A DNA stretch of 64,000 bases from JAIOSF01 sp963677755 (GCA_963677755.1 OY782506.1:1426001-1490000), one strand, 5' to 3'; positions 16,937 to 25,077 are shown, counted from the stretch's first letter. Numbers and translations are program-made. The notes: generated by a model not told the origin, from the letters alone.

Positions 16937-19054
16937 CTAAAACACCTCTTGAAAGTTTAAATCAATTAGATTCTCTAATTCATTAGCTTCACTATTAAGT
17001 TTTTGTAGCTCTTGATGTTTTTTACTCATCAACTCTTTAAACTCATTTTGAGTTAAATTATCATCTTCAAGTGCCACACCCACATATCTTCCAGCATTTA
17101 AAGAGTAGTCGTGTTCTTCCACATATTCAGCTTTATTTGCTACTTTACAAAGCCCTACTACATCTTGATACACGGCATCTGGAAACTTATCTTGAAGCCA
17201 AGAGATATTTTCATACCAGTATTTTATCTGCTCTATCTTCTCTTTTAGCTCAGAAAATACTATCTCAAGTATTTTATCTGCTTTTACAAGTGCGTACTCT
17301 TTCCATTTTGAGTCTGCTTTTAGTTTGAGGAGTTTATCACTTTGCTTGTAGATATCTATGAGTTGATGATACTCTTCATTGAACTCTTTTTGCAGTTTTA
17401 CATAGCTCTCTACTATCTCTTTTGTATTTTGGCTAAACTCTTTTTGTTTTTTATTGTCTTGAAGAGTACTATCGTATGATATTAGTTCTTGTAAAGACAA
17501 GAGTTCAAGTTTTCCTTTTGCTTTTAAACTATCAAGTTTTTCTAAAAGCTTTGAGTCCTTTAAAGCTTTGATTTTCTCTTTATCTTTTCTTCTTTTTTCA
17601 CTATCTTTTTTATATGCACTTAAAACATTTATCAAAGTGTCGTAGTTGTTTTGATAGTTGCTAAAAAGCTCGTCTATACCATCTAAAGACTCTTTTAGGT
17701 TTAGTATATATTTTGATATGAGTTCTAGGTATCTGTGAGTATCTCCATGGTAGAGTCGCACTATTGAGCTTAGGTTTTGGATATTTTCTTCACTCCATTC
17801 TCTGTGGGCTCGGTCTATTTGTTTGTATACATTTCTAGCATCTATAAAAAGGATTTTGTCTTCTCTATCGTTTCCTATTTTTGACTTATCAAAAAACCAA
17901 AGAGTTGCAGGAAGAGTTACAGTATAAAACATATTTGAAGGTATCGTCACCATACAATCAACAATACCACTATCAACTATCTTTTTTCGTATCTCATACT
18001 CACTATTTCGTGCATCACTTGCAGAGTTTGGCATAACAAAACCAGCTTTTCCAGTCTCATTTAAAGATGTAGCAAACAAAGATATCCAAAGATAGTTTGC
18101 ATCGGTTATTTTGTCATCTTTTTTACCTTTATTTTTTGGTAATCCATAGTTGGTAAATCTAGGGTCATTTTTCACCGTAGCTTCTTTCACTGTTTTAATA
18201 TTAAAAGGAGGATTTGCCATAACATAATTGAATTTACCTTGACTATCATAAGGGTCTGATTCATAAGAATTTACTTTTTTTATCTCCCCTCGTAAGTTAT
18301 TTACAAGAAGGTTCATCTTTGCTAGTTTTACAGTTGCGGCTTCATTTTCTTGACCACATACATAGATATCTTCTCTTTTGTGTTTTGTCTCTTCTAAAAA
18401 GTTTGCAGACTGTACAAACATACCACCAGACCCACAAGCAGGATCGTAAATTTTCCCACTATATGGCTCAATAGTCTCAACGATAAATCGTACTACAGAA
18501 GTAGGAGTAAAAAACTCTCCACCCTTTTGCCCCTCACTTAGTGCAAACTTACCTAAAAAATACTCATAGATTTTTCCAAATATATCACCACTAGCATTTT
18601 TAGGGATATCAGAAAAAGACTTCAAAAGCTCAGGTAAAATATCTGCACTCTCTTTTTCTATATCCGCATAAGCATCTTTTGGTAAAATATCTTGAAACTT
18701 CTCATCTTGGTGAGACTCTATATCTTCCATAGCATCTTTGATAGCTTTGGCTAGACTCTGTGAAGTAGGAAGATTTAAAAGGTAGTCATATCTTGACTTT
18801 TCAGCAAGATAAAATCCACACTTTCGTATAGCTATTTTCTCTATCTTTTCCTCTGCCCTAGAGCCTTTGTTTTTCTCAAACTCTTTTAAAATATCATCTT
18901 CATAAATACTATATTTATTATCTGCAAATCGCAAAAATATAAGCCCAAGAACAGGCACTGCATAATCTGCTGATTTGATACCGCCAGTTGCTCGAAGTCG
19001 ATTGGCTGATGCCCACAAGTTATCTTCTAATTGTTTTAATTCTTTGTTTGTCAT
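16937..19054 (-). CDS. hsdM: type I restriction-modification DNA methyltransferase subunit
   Basis: N6-adenine methyltransferase subunit that protects host DNA and forms the core of the complex. I place the start at the ATG at 19054-19052 (705 residues; MTNKELKQLEDNLWASANRL is the usual opening); a TTG 54 bp upstream would add a non-conserved, cysteine-containing extension. Motifs counted from 19054: SAM-binding DPACGSGGM near 204-212 and the catalytic NPPF at 281-284. The last 250 residues are a long charged coiled coil. First gene of hsdM-hsdS-hsdR-rhuM; the promoter must lie in the 60-100 bp upstream, back to back with the promoter of the orphan RNA. Confidence 0.92.
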   Translation of the reverse strand: MTNKELKQLEDNLWASANRLRATGGIKSADYAVPVLGLIFLRFADNKYSIYEDDILKEFEKNKGSRAEEKIEKIAIRKCGFYLAEKSRYDYLLNLPTSQSLAKAIKDAMEDIESHQDEKFQDILPKDAYADIEKESADILPELLKSFSDIPKNASGDIFGKIYEYFLGKFALSEGQKGGEFFTPTSVVRFIVETIEPYSGKIYDPACGSGGMFVQSANFLEETKHKREDIYVCGQENEAATVKLAKMNLLVNNLRGEIKKVNSYESDPYDSQGKFNYVMANPPFNIKTVKEATVKNDPRFTNYGLPKNKGKKDDKITDANYLWISLFATSLNETGKAGFVMPNSASDARNSEYEIRKKIVDSGIVDCMVTIPSNMFYTVTLPATLWFFDKSKIGNDREDKILFIDARNVYKQIDRAHREWSEENIQNLSSIVRLYHGDTHRYLELISKYILNLKESLDGIDELFSNYQNNYDTLINVLSAYKKDSEKRRKDKEKIKALKDSKLLEKLDSLKAKGKLELLSLQELISYDSTLQDNKKQKEFSQNTKEIVESYVKLQKEFNEEYHQLIDIYKQSDKLLKLKADSKWKEYALVKADKILEIVFSELKEKIEQIKYWYENISWLQDKFPDAVYQDVVGLCKVANKAEYVEEHDYSLNAGRYVGVALEDDNLTQNEFKELMSKKHQELQKLNSEANELENLIDLNFQEVF

Positions 19055-19112
19055 TTTTAGCTTTTTATATTTAATTATTAAAGTATTTATTTTACAACAA
19101 CTATCCAACTAT

Positions 19113-19141
19113 TTGACTTAAAAACCATTGTGTGCTATAAT
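19113..19141 (+). promoter_or_regulatory. strong sigma70-type promoter of an orphan RNA
   Basis: TTGACT (19113-19118), a 17-bp spacer, and TATAAT (19136-19141) with an upstream TGC giving an extended -10. This is among the closest matches to the sigma70 consensus that I saw in the window. Short arms GTGT and ACAC bracket the -10. The predicted start of transcription is near 19148. Confidence 0.75.
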
Positions 19142-19147
19142 ACACTT

Positions 19148-19282
19148 ACAATTATCCTTCGGGACGACCCACTTTTTTAAGTGGGGTAAATAAATTACTT
19201 CATTTACGTGAAGCTACCGCTAAAAAGATTTTCTTTTTAGGTCAGGCTAAATTAAAGGGAACTATTAAAGTTCCCTTTTTTT
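19148..19282 (+). ncRNA. unidentified structured small RNA, about 135 nt
   Basis: An independent transcription unit lies between hsdM and the PemK-like gene. It has a near-consensus promoter, no ATG in any frame on its strand, and four hairpins: 19168-19185 (CCCACTT/AAGTGGG, loop TTTT), 19198-19213 (CTTCA/TGAAG), 19220-19240 (CTAAAAAGA/TCTTTTTAG) and the terminator 19254-19278. An alternative short hairpin GGG-ACGA-CCC at 19161-19170 competes with the first stem. It does not match what I know of 4.5S, 6S, RNase P or tmRNA. No gene follows on its strand, so it is not a riboswitch leader. It could be a trans-acting RNA, an RNA antitoxin, or part of the neighbouring defence genes. Existence is well supported; function is unknown. 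Confidence 0.7.
19254..19282 (+). terminator. intrinsic terminator of the orphan RNA
   Basis: A 10-bp perfect stem, AAAGGGAACT (19254-19263) with AGTTCCCTTT (19269-19278), loop ATTAA, followed by more T on the + strand. The opposite direction has only a poor U-tract, so it serves the RNA rather than the PemK-like gene, whose stop codon lies at its edge (19281-19283). Confidence 0.8.
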
Positions 19283-19805
19283 ATATCCCTAAATATTTTT
19301 TAATAAACTCTTTAATTTTCTGAATATCTTCTGCTTTAAGTTCAGGATATATCAAACTTTCCAATCTTTTTGTATCGATTGTTTTGATTTCATTACATAT
19401 TACTAGGGAATCTTTTTCTAGCCCTAAATACTTTATTCTTTTTTGTTTATCAAAAAAACTTTTATAAACTTCAGATTTTAATTCATAATGAAAATGTTTT
19501 ATTTTTGTCTTCTCTTTTTTAGAAGTGAGCGGCATCACTATAACTTTTTTATTGTAAGTAGTATGATTAAAATTATTGCTTGATATTACGATACAAGGTC
19601 TTATTGTAGTCAGTTTTTCTTTAGAAAAATGACAACTAGTCTCACTACCAATATTTTCTCCAACTTCAAACCACCACAAACTCCAAGGCTGTATTCTAAA
19701 CTTAACACTTCCATCTTTTTTATGATTTATATTTATTTTTCCATTAATCTGTTTTTTCTTATCGTTCCAGCTGTCCAGTCTATTGTTTTTATCATCATAC
19801 ATCAC
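19281..19805 (-). CDS. PemK/MazF-like toxin-fold protein without adjacent protein antitoxin
   Basis: A 174-residue protein with the MazF/PemK core: LWWFEVGENIGSE resembles the usual G-D-I-W-x-V-x-L-x-P-x-x-G-x-E opening, then RPCIVISSNNFN, VIVMPLTSK, and the C-terminal LVICNEIKTIDTKRL. The 40-residue N-terminal extension is charged. MazF-like proteins are usually RNases held by a small antitoxin gene; here none is present. The gene begins at GTG 19805 or ATG 19802, both overlapping the radC stop (TGATG), so it is translationally coupled to radC. The structured RNA converges on its 3' end. Type III toxins (ToxN) share this fold and are inhibited by RNA, which makes the neighbour of interest. 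Confidence 0.7.
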   Translation of the reverse strand: MMYDDKNNRLDSWNDKKKQINGKININHKKDGSVKFRIQPWSLWWFEVGENIGSETSCHFSKEKLTTIRPCIVISSNNFNHTTYNKKVIVMPLTSKKEKTKIKHFHYELKSEVYKSFFDKQKRIKYLGLEKDSLVICNEIKTIDTKRLESLIYPELKAEDIQKIKEFIKKYLGI

Positions 19806-20461
19806 AATACACCCTCTTCCTTTAAACTCATAAATCCTTCCCTGGTAAATATAATATGATCAAGTAGCTCAATACCAAGAATCTTCCCTGACTTTTGAAG
19901 CCTTTTTGTTACTTCTATATCTTCGCGACTTGCACTTAATATTCCACTTGGATGATTGTGAGCCACTATGATACTTGCACATCTATTCTCAACAGCTGGG
20001 GAGAAAACTTCTCTTGGGTGTACTAAGCTTTGATTTAAAGTACCAATAGTTATAACTCTTGTTTCACACAGATGATTTGCACCATCAAGATACAAACACA
20101 AAAAATACTCTTGTCTTTTATCTTTGTAGCTTTTAAGCTCCTCATATACATCATCAGCACTTGTTATTTTTTTGTTTTGTTTGATAAGGTATCGTTTGGA
20201 TAACTCTATGGCAGATATTATTTGAGTAGCTTTTGCAGTTCCCAACCCATGAATAGAAAGAAGTTTTTCTAAATTCAAACCATCAAAATCATCTTCAAAA
20301 AGTTTCACTATCTCACGGGAAAGTTTAAATACATCTTTCCCCTTAATACCACTTCCTAAAAGTATCGCTACTAGCTCATAGTCTTTTAAAACTTTGACAC
20401 CTTTTTTAAGTAGCTTTTCTCTTGGTTTATCGAAATTGTTGAGTTGATTAATAGCTTTCAT
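19802..20461 (-). CDS. radC: RadC family JAB-domain protein
   Basis: A 219-residue protein with a helix-hairpin-helix region (about 66-90, SIHGLGTAKATQI) followed by a JAB/JAMM metalloprotease-like domain: His168, His170 and Asp181 in AHNHPSGILSASREDIE. The biochemical role of RadC is unsettled despite the name; it is common in mobile and defence regions. The ATG has AGGAGAAG about 4-6 bases upstream. The stop overlaps the start of the PemK-like gene. Upstream lies copy A of a 26-bp repeat also found upstream of the Bro-N gene. Confidence 0.9.
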   Translation of the reverse strand: MKAINQLNNFDKPREKLLKKGVKVLKDYELVAILLGSGIKGKDVFKLSREIVKLFEDDFDGLNLEKLLSIHGLGTAKATQIISAIELSKRYLIKQNKKITSADDVYEELKSYKDKRQEYFLCLYLDGANHLCETRVITIGTLNQSLVHPREVFSPAVENRCASIIVAHNHPSGILSASREDIEVTKRLQKSGKILGIELLDHIIFTREGFMSLKEEGVL

Positions 20462-20516
20462 AAACTTCTCCTATATATTTGATAGAAAAAGTTTACCGTA
20501 AAATTTTAGATTGGAT

Positions 20517-20542
20517 TAAAAATATTGCAATTTGTTAAGTTT
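20517..20542. repeat. 26-bp direct repeat, copy A (between radC and the Bro-N gene)
   Basis: Matches copy B at 21435-21460 in 25 of 26 positions (A versus G at 20530/21450 minus one; the variable base is the 14th). It contains ATATTGCA and TTTGTTAAGTTT. It overlaps the stop codon of the Bro-N gene and forms the region upstream of radC. Confidence 0.85.
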
Positions 20543-21368
20543 ATTGTAGCTTTTTTTGCTCTTCTAAGATATTTTTAGCATTTATACTAGTGACAACTTT
20601 TTTCCCAGTTTTTGACTCTAACTCTTCTCTTGCTAATTTCGCTACATTTCCACCTTGTGAAGCTACCGTTTTACTTTCTTGAAAATCTTTTGGATTTGTA
20701 GCTTCTGAAATATCTTTTGTGGAAGCTTCTGCAAGCATATTTAAGATAAGTTCTGTATTTGTCATATTGTCTCTTAAGTTTTCTTTTTTGAGTCCTTTTA
20801 ATACTTTATACTCTTTTGTTGTCTTATCAGCCCAAGTTTTTGTGATGATGTCAGTTAATGTTGCAAACTCTAACCCCTCTTGAATTCCCCTACTTTTCCA
20901 CTCATTTGTAAGTTCTTTTCGTATCTCTATACTTTTAAGTCTTTGATTTATCCAGTTTTCACTATATCCAAGTTCCAAATATTGTTTTAATGCTCTATCG
21001 ATACTAAGTTCAGGATCACTCATCTCATCAAGTCTCTCTTGCCCTACTTTTGCTAACCAGAGTTTAAAAGGCTCTGCTTTTGGAGATGGAATTGATTGTA
21101 TCAGTCTAAAAAGCTGTTCTGTATCCGCAACATCTGTAAGTCTCATTTTGCCATCTAATGCTTGCATTTTCAAACCGTGACAATTTGTCACGGTTTCATT
21201 ACCTTCTTCTTTCAATCGTTGCTTTAACTTTCGCCAGTATGCTGCTGGATTTACACTCTCCGTTAAAATAGCAACTACATCTACAATAGAAATATACCAT
21301 TTTTCTTGATTTTCGTCCCATTGAGTACGAACTTTTTTATCTTCAAATATTTTGATACTATTATCCAT
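20541..21368 (-). CDS. Bro-N domain protein, DinD/antirepressor-like
   Basis: A 275-residue protein whose first ~110 residues form a Bro-N-like DNA-binding domain (VRTQWDENQEKWYISIVDVVAILT, then AAYWRKLKQRLKEEG). Residues 120-200 (LELGYSENWINQRLKSIEIRKELTNEW) resemble the central part of DinD-like and phage antirepressor-like proteins. Translation starts at an ATG with a strong AGGAGGT. The gene is carried alone on a 0.9-kb segment bounded by a 26-bp direct repeat, directly after ispE, and could be a mobile cassette or a regulator that binds that repeat. Function is unproven. Confidence 0.75.
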   Translation of the reverse strand: MDNSIKIFEDKKVRTQWDENQEKWYISIVDVVAILTESVNPAAYWRKLKQRLKEEGNETVTNCHGLKMQALDGKMRLTDVADTEQLFRLIQSIPSPKAEPFKLWLAKVGQERLDEMSDPELSIDRALKQYLELGYSENWINQRLKSIEIRKELTNEWKSRGIQEGLEFATLTDIITKTWADKTTKEYKVLKGLKKENLRDNMTNTELILNMLAEASTKDISEATNPKDFQESKTVASQGGNVAKLAREELESKTGKKVVTSINAKNILEEQKKLQ

Positions 21369-21434
21369 ATTTTACCTCCTAAACATTTATATTGTTTTTC
21401 TATAGAGACTATAGCAGAAAAATTTATCTAGCTA

Positions 21435-21460
21435 TAAAAATATTGCAGTTTGTTAAGTTT
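21435..21460. repeat. 26-bp direct repeat, copy B (immediately after ispE)
   Basis: Near-identical to copy A at 20517-20542, with one mismatch. It abuts the ispE stop codon and lies upstream of the Bro-N gene, so the two copies bracket the Bro-N gene; the repeat unit (one copy plus segment) is 918 bp. Flanking bases towards the promoters are also weakly similar. Confidence 0.85.
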
Positions 21461-22222
21461 TTATTTTAGTTGAAAAAAGCTGCTTCCACTTCCACTAAAA
21501 AAGTTTTTTTTATTTTCGTAAATTTTTAGTTCTGGATAGACACTAGAAGCTGGTGCATATAAATCATTGGCTTCTTCTATGGATAAAGTTTTTAAAATAT
21601 CTGTACTTTTCATTTTCAATAATTTTGTAGCATCTTCTTTTGAAATCTCTTTATAAAACTCGTCACGAAATTTTGTAAAAATAGCTCCCGTATTACACTC
21701 TATTTTAGGAGTATATGTTTCTATATTCAAAACCTCTTCATCAAACTTTTCTACAACTTCTCCAATACCCGTTACATTTGCACTATCATATTCATAGATG
21801 AAAAAAGGAACATCCGCACCAATTTTTGCTCCAACTGTAGCTAACTCATCTTTTGATAATCCTAACCCAGTAAGTTCATTAAGCATTATCATAAACACAG
21901 CACAGTTACTACTTCCACCACCAAGCCCTGCAAATTCTGGAATATTCTTCTCGACTACTACTTTATAGTTCTTAAATATTTCTTCTATATTCTCATACAT
22001 TCTGTATAATTCTTGATAAGCTTTATAAATAGTGTTTTTCTTCGTCTCACAACCAAAATCACCCTCTAAAGTAAACTCTTTAAACTCACCTTTTTCAAAC
22101 CTTACTATATCATAAAGACCTTGCACTCTTACAAATCTTGATACTATCTCATGATAATTATCTCTACGACCAGCTATTTTTAAAAAGATATTTACTTTGG
22201 CATAAGACTTTTTTTCTATCAT
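21461..22222 (-). CDS. ispE: 4-diphosphocytidyl-2-C-methyl-D-erythritol kinase
   Basis: ATP-dependent phosphorylation of CDP-methylerythritol in the MEP pathway to isoprenoids. The 253-residue GHMP kinase shows SYAKVNIFLKI at the N-terminus (catalytic region), the ATP-binding GLGGGSSN at 99-106, VGAKIGADVPFF in the middle, and the C-terminal FFSGSGSSFF. It overlaps truB by 4 bp and ends exactly at the start of the 26-bp repeat, so its 3' end marks the left border of the accessory island. Confidence 0.93.
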   Translation of the reverse strand: MIEKKSYAKVNIFLKIAGRRDNYHEIVSRFVRVQGLYDIVRFEKGEFKEFTLEGDFGCETKKNTIYKAYQELYRMYENIEEIFKNYKVVVEKNIPEFAGLGGGSSNCAVFMIMLNELTGLGLSKDELATVGAKIGADVPFFIYEYDSANVTGIGEVVEKFDEEVLNIETYTPKIECNTGAIFTKFRDEFYKEISKEDATKLLKMKSTDILKTLSIEEANDLYAPASSVYPELKIYENKKNFFSGSGSSFFQLK

Positions 22223-23040
22223 AGAAGTACCTTATTTAAGATATATTTTGGCTCATTATTCTCTATACCAATAACAGAAAAAAATGTATCAAATACAATC
22301 AGATACTCCCCATCATCTTTTGTCTCAAAATACTCAATATGAAGTTTCTTTCCTAAATCAAACCACTCTTTTGTCCCTGTATAGTTATTCAAAGGTAAGT
22401 CCAAATACTCCAAAGGATTTAAAGCTTTTTCATTATTAAAATAAAACTGCCCTTCATGAAGTCTTTCAAGGTATGACAAAGTTCCAACCTCCCCAAGCCT
22501 TTCTAAAAGTATTTGAGCCATACTTCTTATATAACTTCCTTCACTAACTATTATATCAAACGTTATAAAGGGGTGACAATAGTTTATAAACTTCACATCA
22601 TACACTTCAGATGTGATTTTTTTCATATCAAAATCTACACCATCACGAGCTAGATTGTAAGCTCGCTTACCATCTATCTTTTTTGCACTATATTTTGGTG
22701 GTAGATACTCTAAAATACCTTTAAGAGATTCTAACTTCTCTTTTATACTATCTTCTGTAAATTTTGTTGGATTTATATTCGTAACTTCTACATTTTCTAT
22801 ATCCAAAGAGTTACTAACTGCTCCTAAAAAAATAGTAGCACGATATGATTTTGGAGTTTTTTTCAAATATCTGAAAAGCTTAGAATACTGCCCAAAAGCA
22901 ACTATCAAACAACCACAAGCAAAAGGGTCTAAAGTACCACTAAAGCCAGCTTTTTTTGTCTTATATTTTCTTTTTATTCTATTCAAATAAAAATTTGAAC
23001 TTATAAATACAGGTTTCTTTACAACAAATAATCTATTCAA
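22219..23040 (-). CDS. truB: tRNA pseudouridine-55 synthase
   Basis: Makes pseudouridine 55 in the T-loop of tRNAs. The 273-residue protein contains AGFSGTLDPFACG with catalytic Asp38, PPKYSAKKIDGKRAY near 123-137 and SEGSYIRSMAQ near 177. It starts directly after the helicase stop and overlaps ispE by 4 bp. A csrA gene lies between truB and ispE in Campylobacter jejuni, as I recall; it is absent here. Confidence 0.92.
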   Translation of the reverse strand: MNRLFVVKKPVFISSNFYLNRIKRKYKTKKAGFSGTLDPFACGCLIVAFGQYSKLFRYLKKTPKSYRATIFLGAVSNSLDIENVEVTNINPTKFTEDSIKEKLESLKGILEYLPPKYSAKKIDGKRAYNLARDGVDFDMKKITSEVYDVKFINYCHPFITFDIIVSEGSYIRSMAQILLERLGEVGTLSYLERLHEGQFYFNNEKALNPLEYLDLPLNNYTGTKEWFDLGKKLHIEYFETKDDGEYLIVFDTFFSVIGIENNEPKYILNKVLL

Positions 23041-25077
23041 CTATATCTTCTCCACAAAACTTGATAGAATATCACGACGATTTCCACCAAAATTAATCTT
23101 CAATTTCAAATCTTTCCCAGCTTTTTGTACACTCTCGACTCTACCCATACCAAAAATTTTGTGTTTTACTAAATCATCTTTTTTATAAGCATTATTTTTT
23201 TGAATTGTAAGACTTCCTTTGATTAAGTCTGATTCAGTTAGAAACCTACTTTTTGTAAGTTGAGTTCGTCTCCCTTTGTAGAATCTACTATGAACAAAAC
23301 TCAAAGTTAGATTGTCTTTCGCACGAGTAATAGCTACATATCCAAGTCTTCTCTCCTCTTCTATATCACTTCCATCACCAACAATTGGGAAAAAACCTTC
23401 CTCTAATCCTATGATAAACACATGTTTAAACTCCAAGCCTTTACTAGCATGAATACTCATAAGAGAGATATATTCATCGTTTATAGTATCAGCAGCACTC
23501 TCTAATGAAATCTCATTTAAAAAGTCTTCTAAATTAAGTTCAACATTTTGAATAAAAAAGTCTCGTAAATATCCATAAAACTCATCAATATTTGCTAGTC
23601 TATCATCTGCATCTATAACTTTTGCATAGGTTGATTTAAAATCAAAAGTTTCTTCAAAAAGGTCAATAAATCGCATTTTTGTTTCTAGTAAAATGTCTTG
23701 AAGATCTTCAACTGATGCCATAAATACTTTAAGTGTACGGCTATTTTTCTTCCCAACTATTGCCCCTAATTCATCTGGTGAATATTCTTTTATAATACTA
23801 AAGATAGATTTTGCTTTGTCATGAGATTCTAACTCCAGCTTATCTATTGTTGTTTTTCCTATTCCACGCTTTGGTTTATTGATAATTCTTTTTATGGAGA
23901 AGTTGTCATTTGAGTTTGTTATAACTCTAAAATATGCTATTAAGTCTTTGATTTCAGCTCTTTCATAAAACTTCAAACCACCTACTAACTTATAGTTGAT
24001 ATTTGTTCTATTAAGTCCCTCTTCTAAAGCCCTACTTAAAGCATTTACTCTAAATAATACTGCAATATCTTTTGCTGATTCACCCTCTTCTATAAGTTTT
24101 TTAATATCATCGACAATTTTTCTTGTTTCGTCATTTTCATCATTTGATTCATAGATTTTTATAGAGTTACCCTCTTCTCGTGTTCCAACGAGTTTTTTCC
24201 CTAGTCTATCTCTATTATGTTCTATTAAAGCATTTGCATGAAAAAGTATTTTATGGGTTGAACGATAGTTTTCTTCAAGTTTTATCACTAAAGTATCATT
24301 AAAAGTTTCACTAAATGTTAGGATGTTTTTAATAGTAGCACCTCTCCATCCATAAATAGACTGATCATCATCTCCAACTACACAAATATTGTTATGTTCA
24401 CAACACAGTTTTTTTAGAAGTTTATATTGGAGTTCATTTGTATCTTGATACTCATCTACCATTATATACTTATATCGTTCACTTGTTTCTTTAGCAAGTT
24501 GGGGATTACTTTGCAATATTTTATAAGTAAGAAGAAGCAAGTCATCAAAATCTACAAGATTATTTTGTTCTAAATAATTTTCGTACTTTTCATAAACATC
24601 TGCTATTTGTTTATATGTTCTATCTTGTGCTGTCGCTTTTGCTTCATCTACACTTACTATTGAGTTTTTAAATTTTGATATCTCTGAAGCTAATACTGCT
24701 GTAGTTGTTTCTTTGTCTATTGTTTTGAGTATTCTTTTTTTGTCATCTGTATCAATGATAACAAAGTTATTTTTTCTATTAAGCTGTGTTATGTTAAATT
24801 TTAGAAACAACAGTCCAAATTTATGAAAAGTACAAAGTAATGGAGGATATGAGATATTATCAATAAGAGAAAAAGCACGCTCTCTCATCTCTGTTGCTGC
24901 TTTATTTGTAAAAGTTAAAGTCAAAATTGAAGCGGGATCAATTCCTATTGATATAAGGTAAGCAAGTCTTGTAGTAATTGTTTTTGTTTTACCGCTACCA
25001 GCACCTGCTAGGATAAGTAAAGGACCATCTATATGCTGTGCTGCAATCTTCTGGGAATCATTTAAAGTAGATAACAT
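23041..25077 (-). CDS. UvrD/Rep/PcrA-type ATP-dependent DNA helicase
   Basis: A superfamily 1A 3'-5' DNA helicase of 678 residues for repair or replication restart. Visible motifs are the Q motif (LNDSQKIAA), Walker A GAGSGKT (25-31), motif Ia TFTNKAATEMRERA, motif II DEYQD near 209-213, motif III GDDDQSIYGWRGA, motif IV LEENYRS, motif V SIHASKGLEFKHV and motif VI EERRLGYVAITRAK. The C-terminal 50 residues (HKIFGMGRVESV) form the Tudor-like domain typical of PcrA/UvrD. First gene of helicase-truB-ispE. Confidence 0.92.
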   Translation of the reverse strand: MLSTLNDSQKIAAQHIDGPLLILAGAGSGKTKTITTRLAYLISIGIDPASILTLTFTNKAATEMRERAFSLIDNISYPPLLCTFHKFGLLFLKFNITQLNRKNNFVIIDTDDKKRILKTIDKETTTAVLASEISKFKNSIVSVDEAKATAQDRTYKQIADVYEKYENYLEQNNLVDFDDLLLLTYKILQSNPQLAKETSERYKYIMVDEYQDTNELQYKLLKKLCCEHNNICVVGDDDQSIYGWRGATIKNILTFSETFNDTLVIKLEENYRSTHKILFHANALIEHNRDRLGKKLVGTREEGNSIKIYESNDENDETRKIVDDIKKLIEEGESAKDIAVLFRVNALSRALEEGLNRTNINYKLVGGLKFYERAEIKDLIAYFRVITNSNDNFSIKRIINKPKRGIGKTTIDKLELESHDKAKSIFSIIKEYSPDELGAIVGKKNSRTLKVFMASVEDLQDILLETKMRFIDLFEETFDFKSTYAKVIDADDRLANIDEFYGYLRDFFIQNVELNLEDFLNEISLESAADTINDEYISLMSIHASKGLEFKHVFIIGLEEGFFPIVGDGSDIEEERRLGYVAITRAKDNLTLSFVHSRFYKGRRTQLTKSRFLTESDLIKGSLTIQKNNAYKKDDLVKHKIFGMGRVESVQKAGKDLKLKINFGGNRRDILSSFVEKI

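Noticed and set aside
19055..19108. Longer hsdM frame starting at TTG 19108
   Set aside because: The extension is cysteine-rich and not like the family; the ATG at 19054 gives the usual N-terminus.
19161..19170. GGG-ACGA-CCC hairpin reminiscent of guanidine-II (mini-ykkC) riboswitch arms
   Set aside because: Only one such hairpin is present, the second one with an ACGR loop is missing, and no gene follows on the same strand before the terminator.
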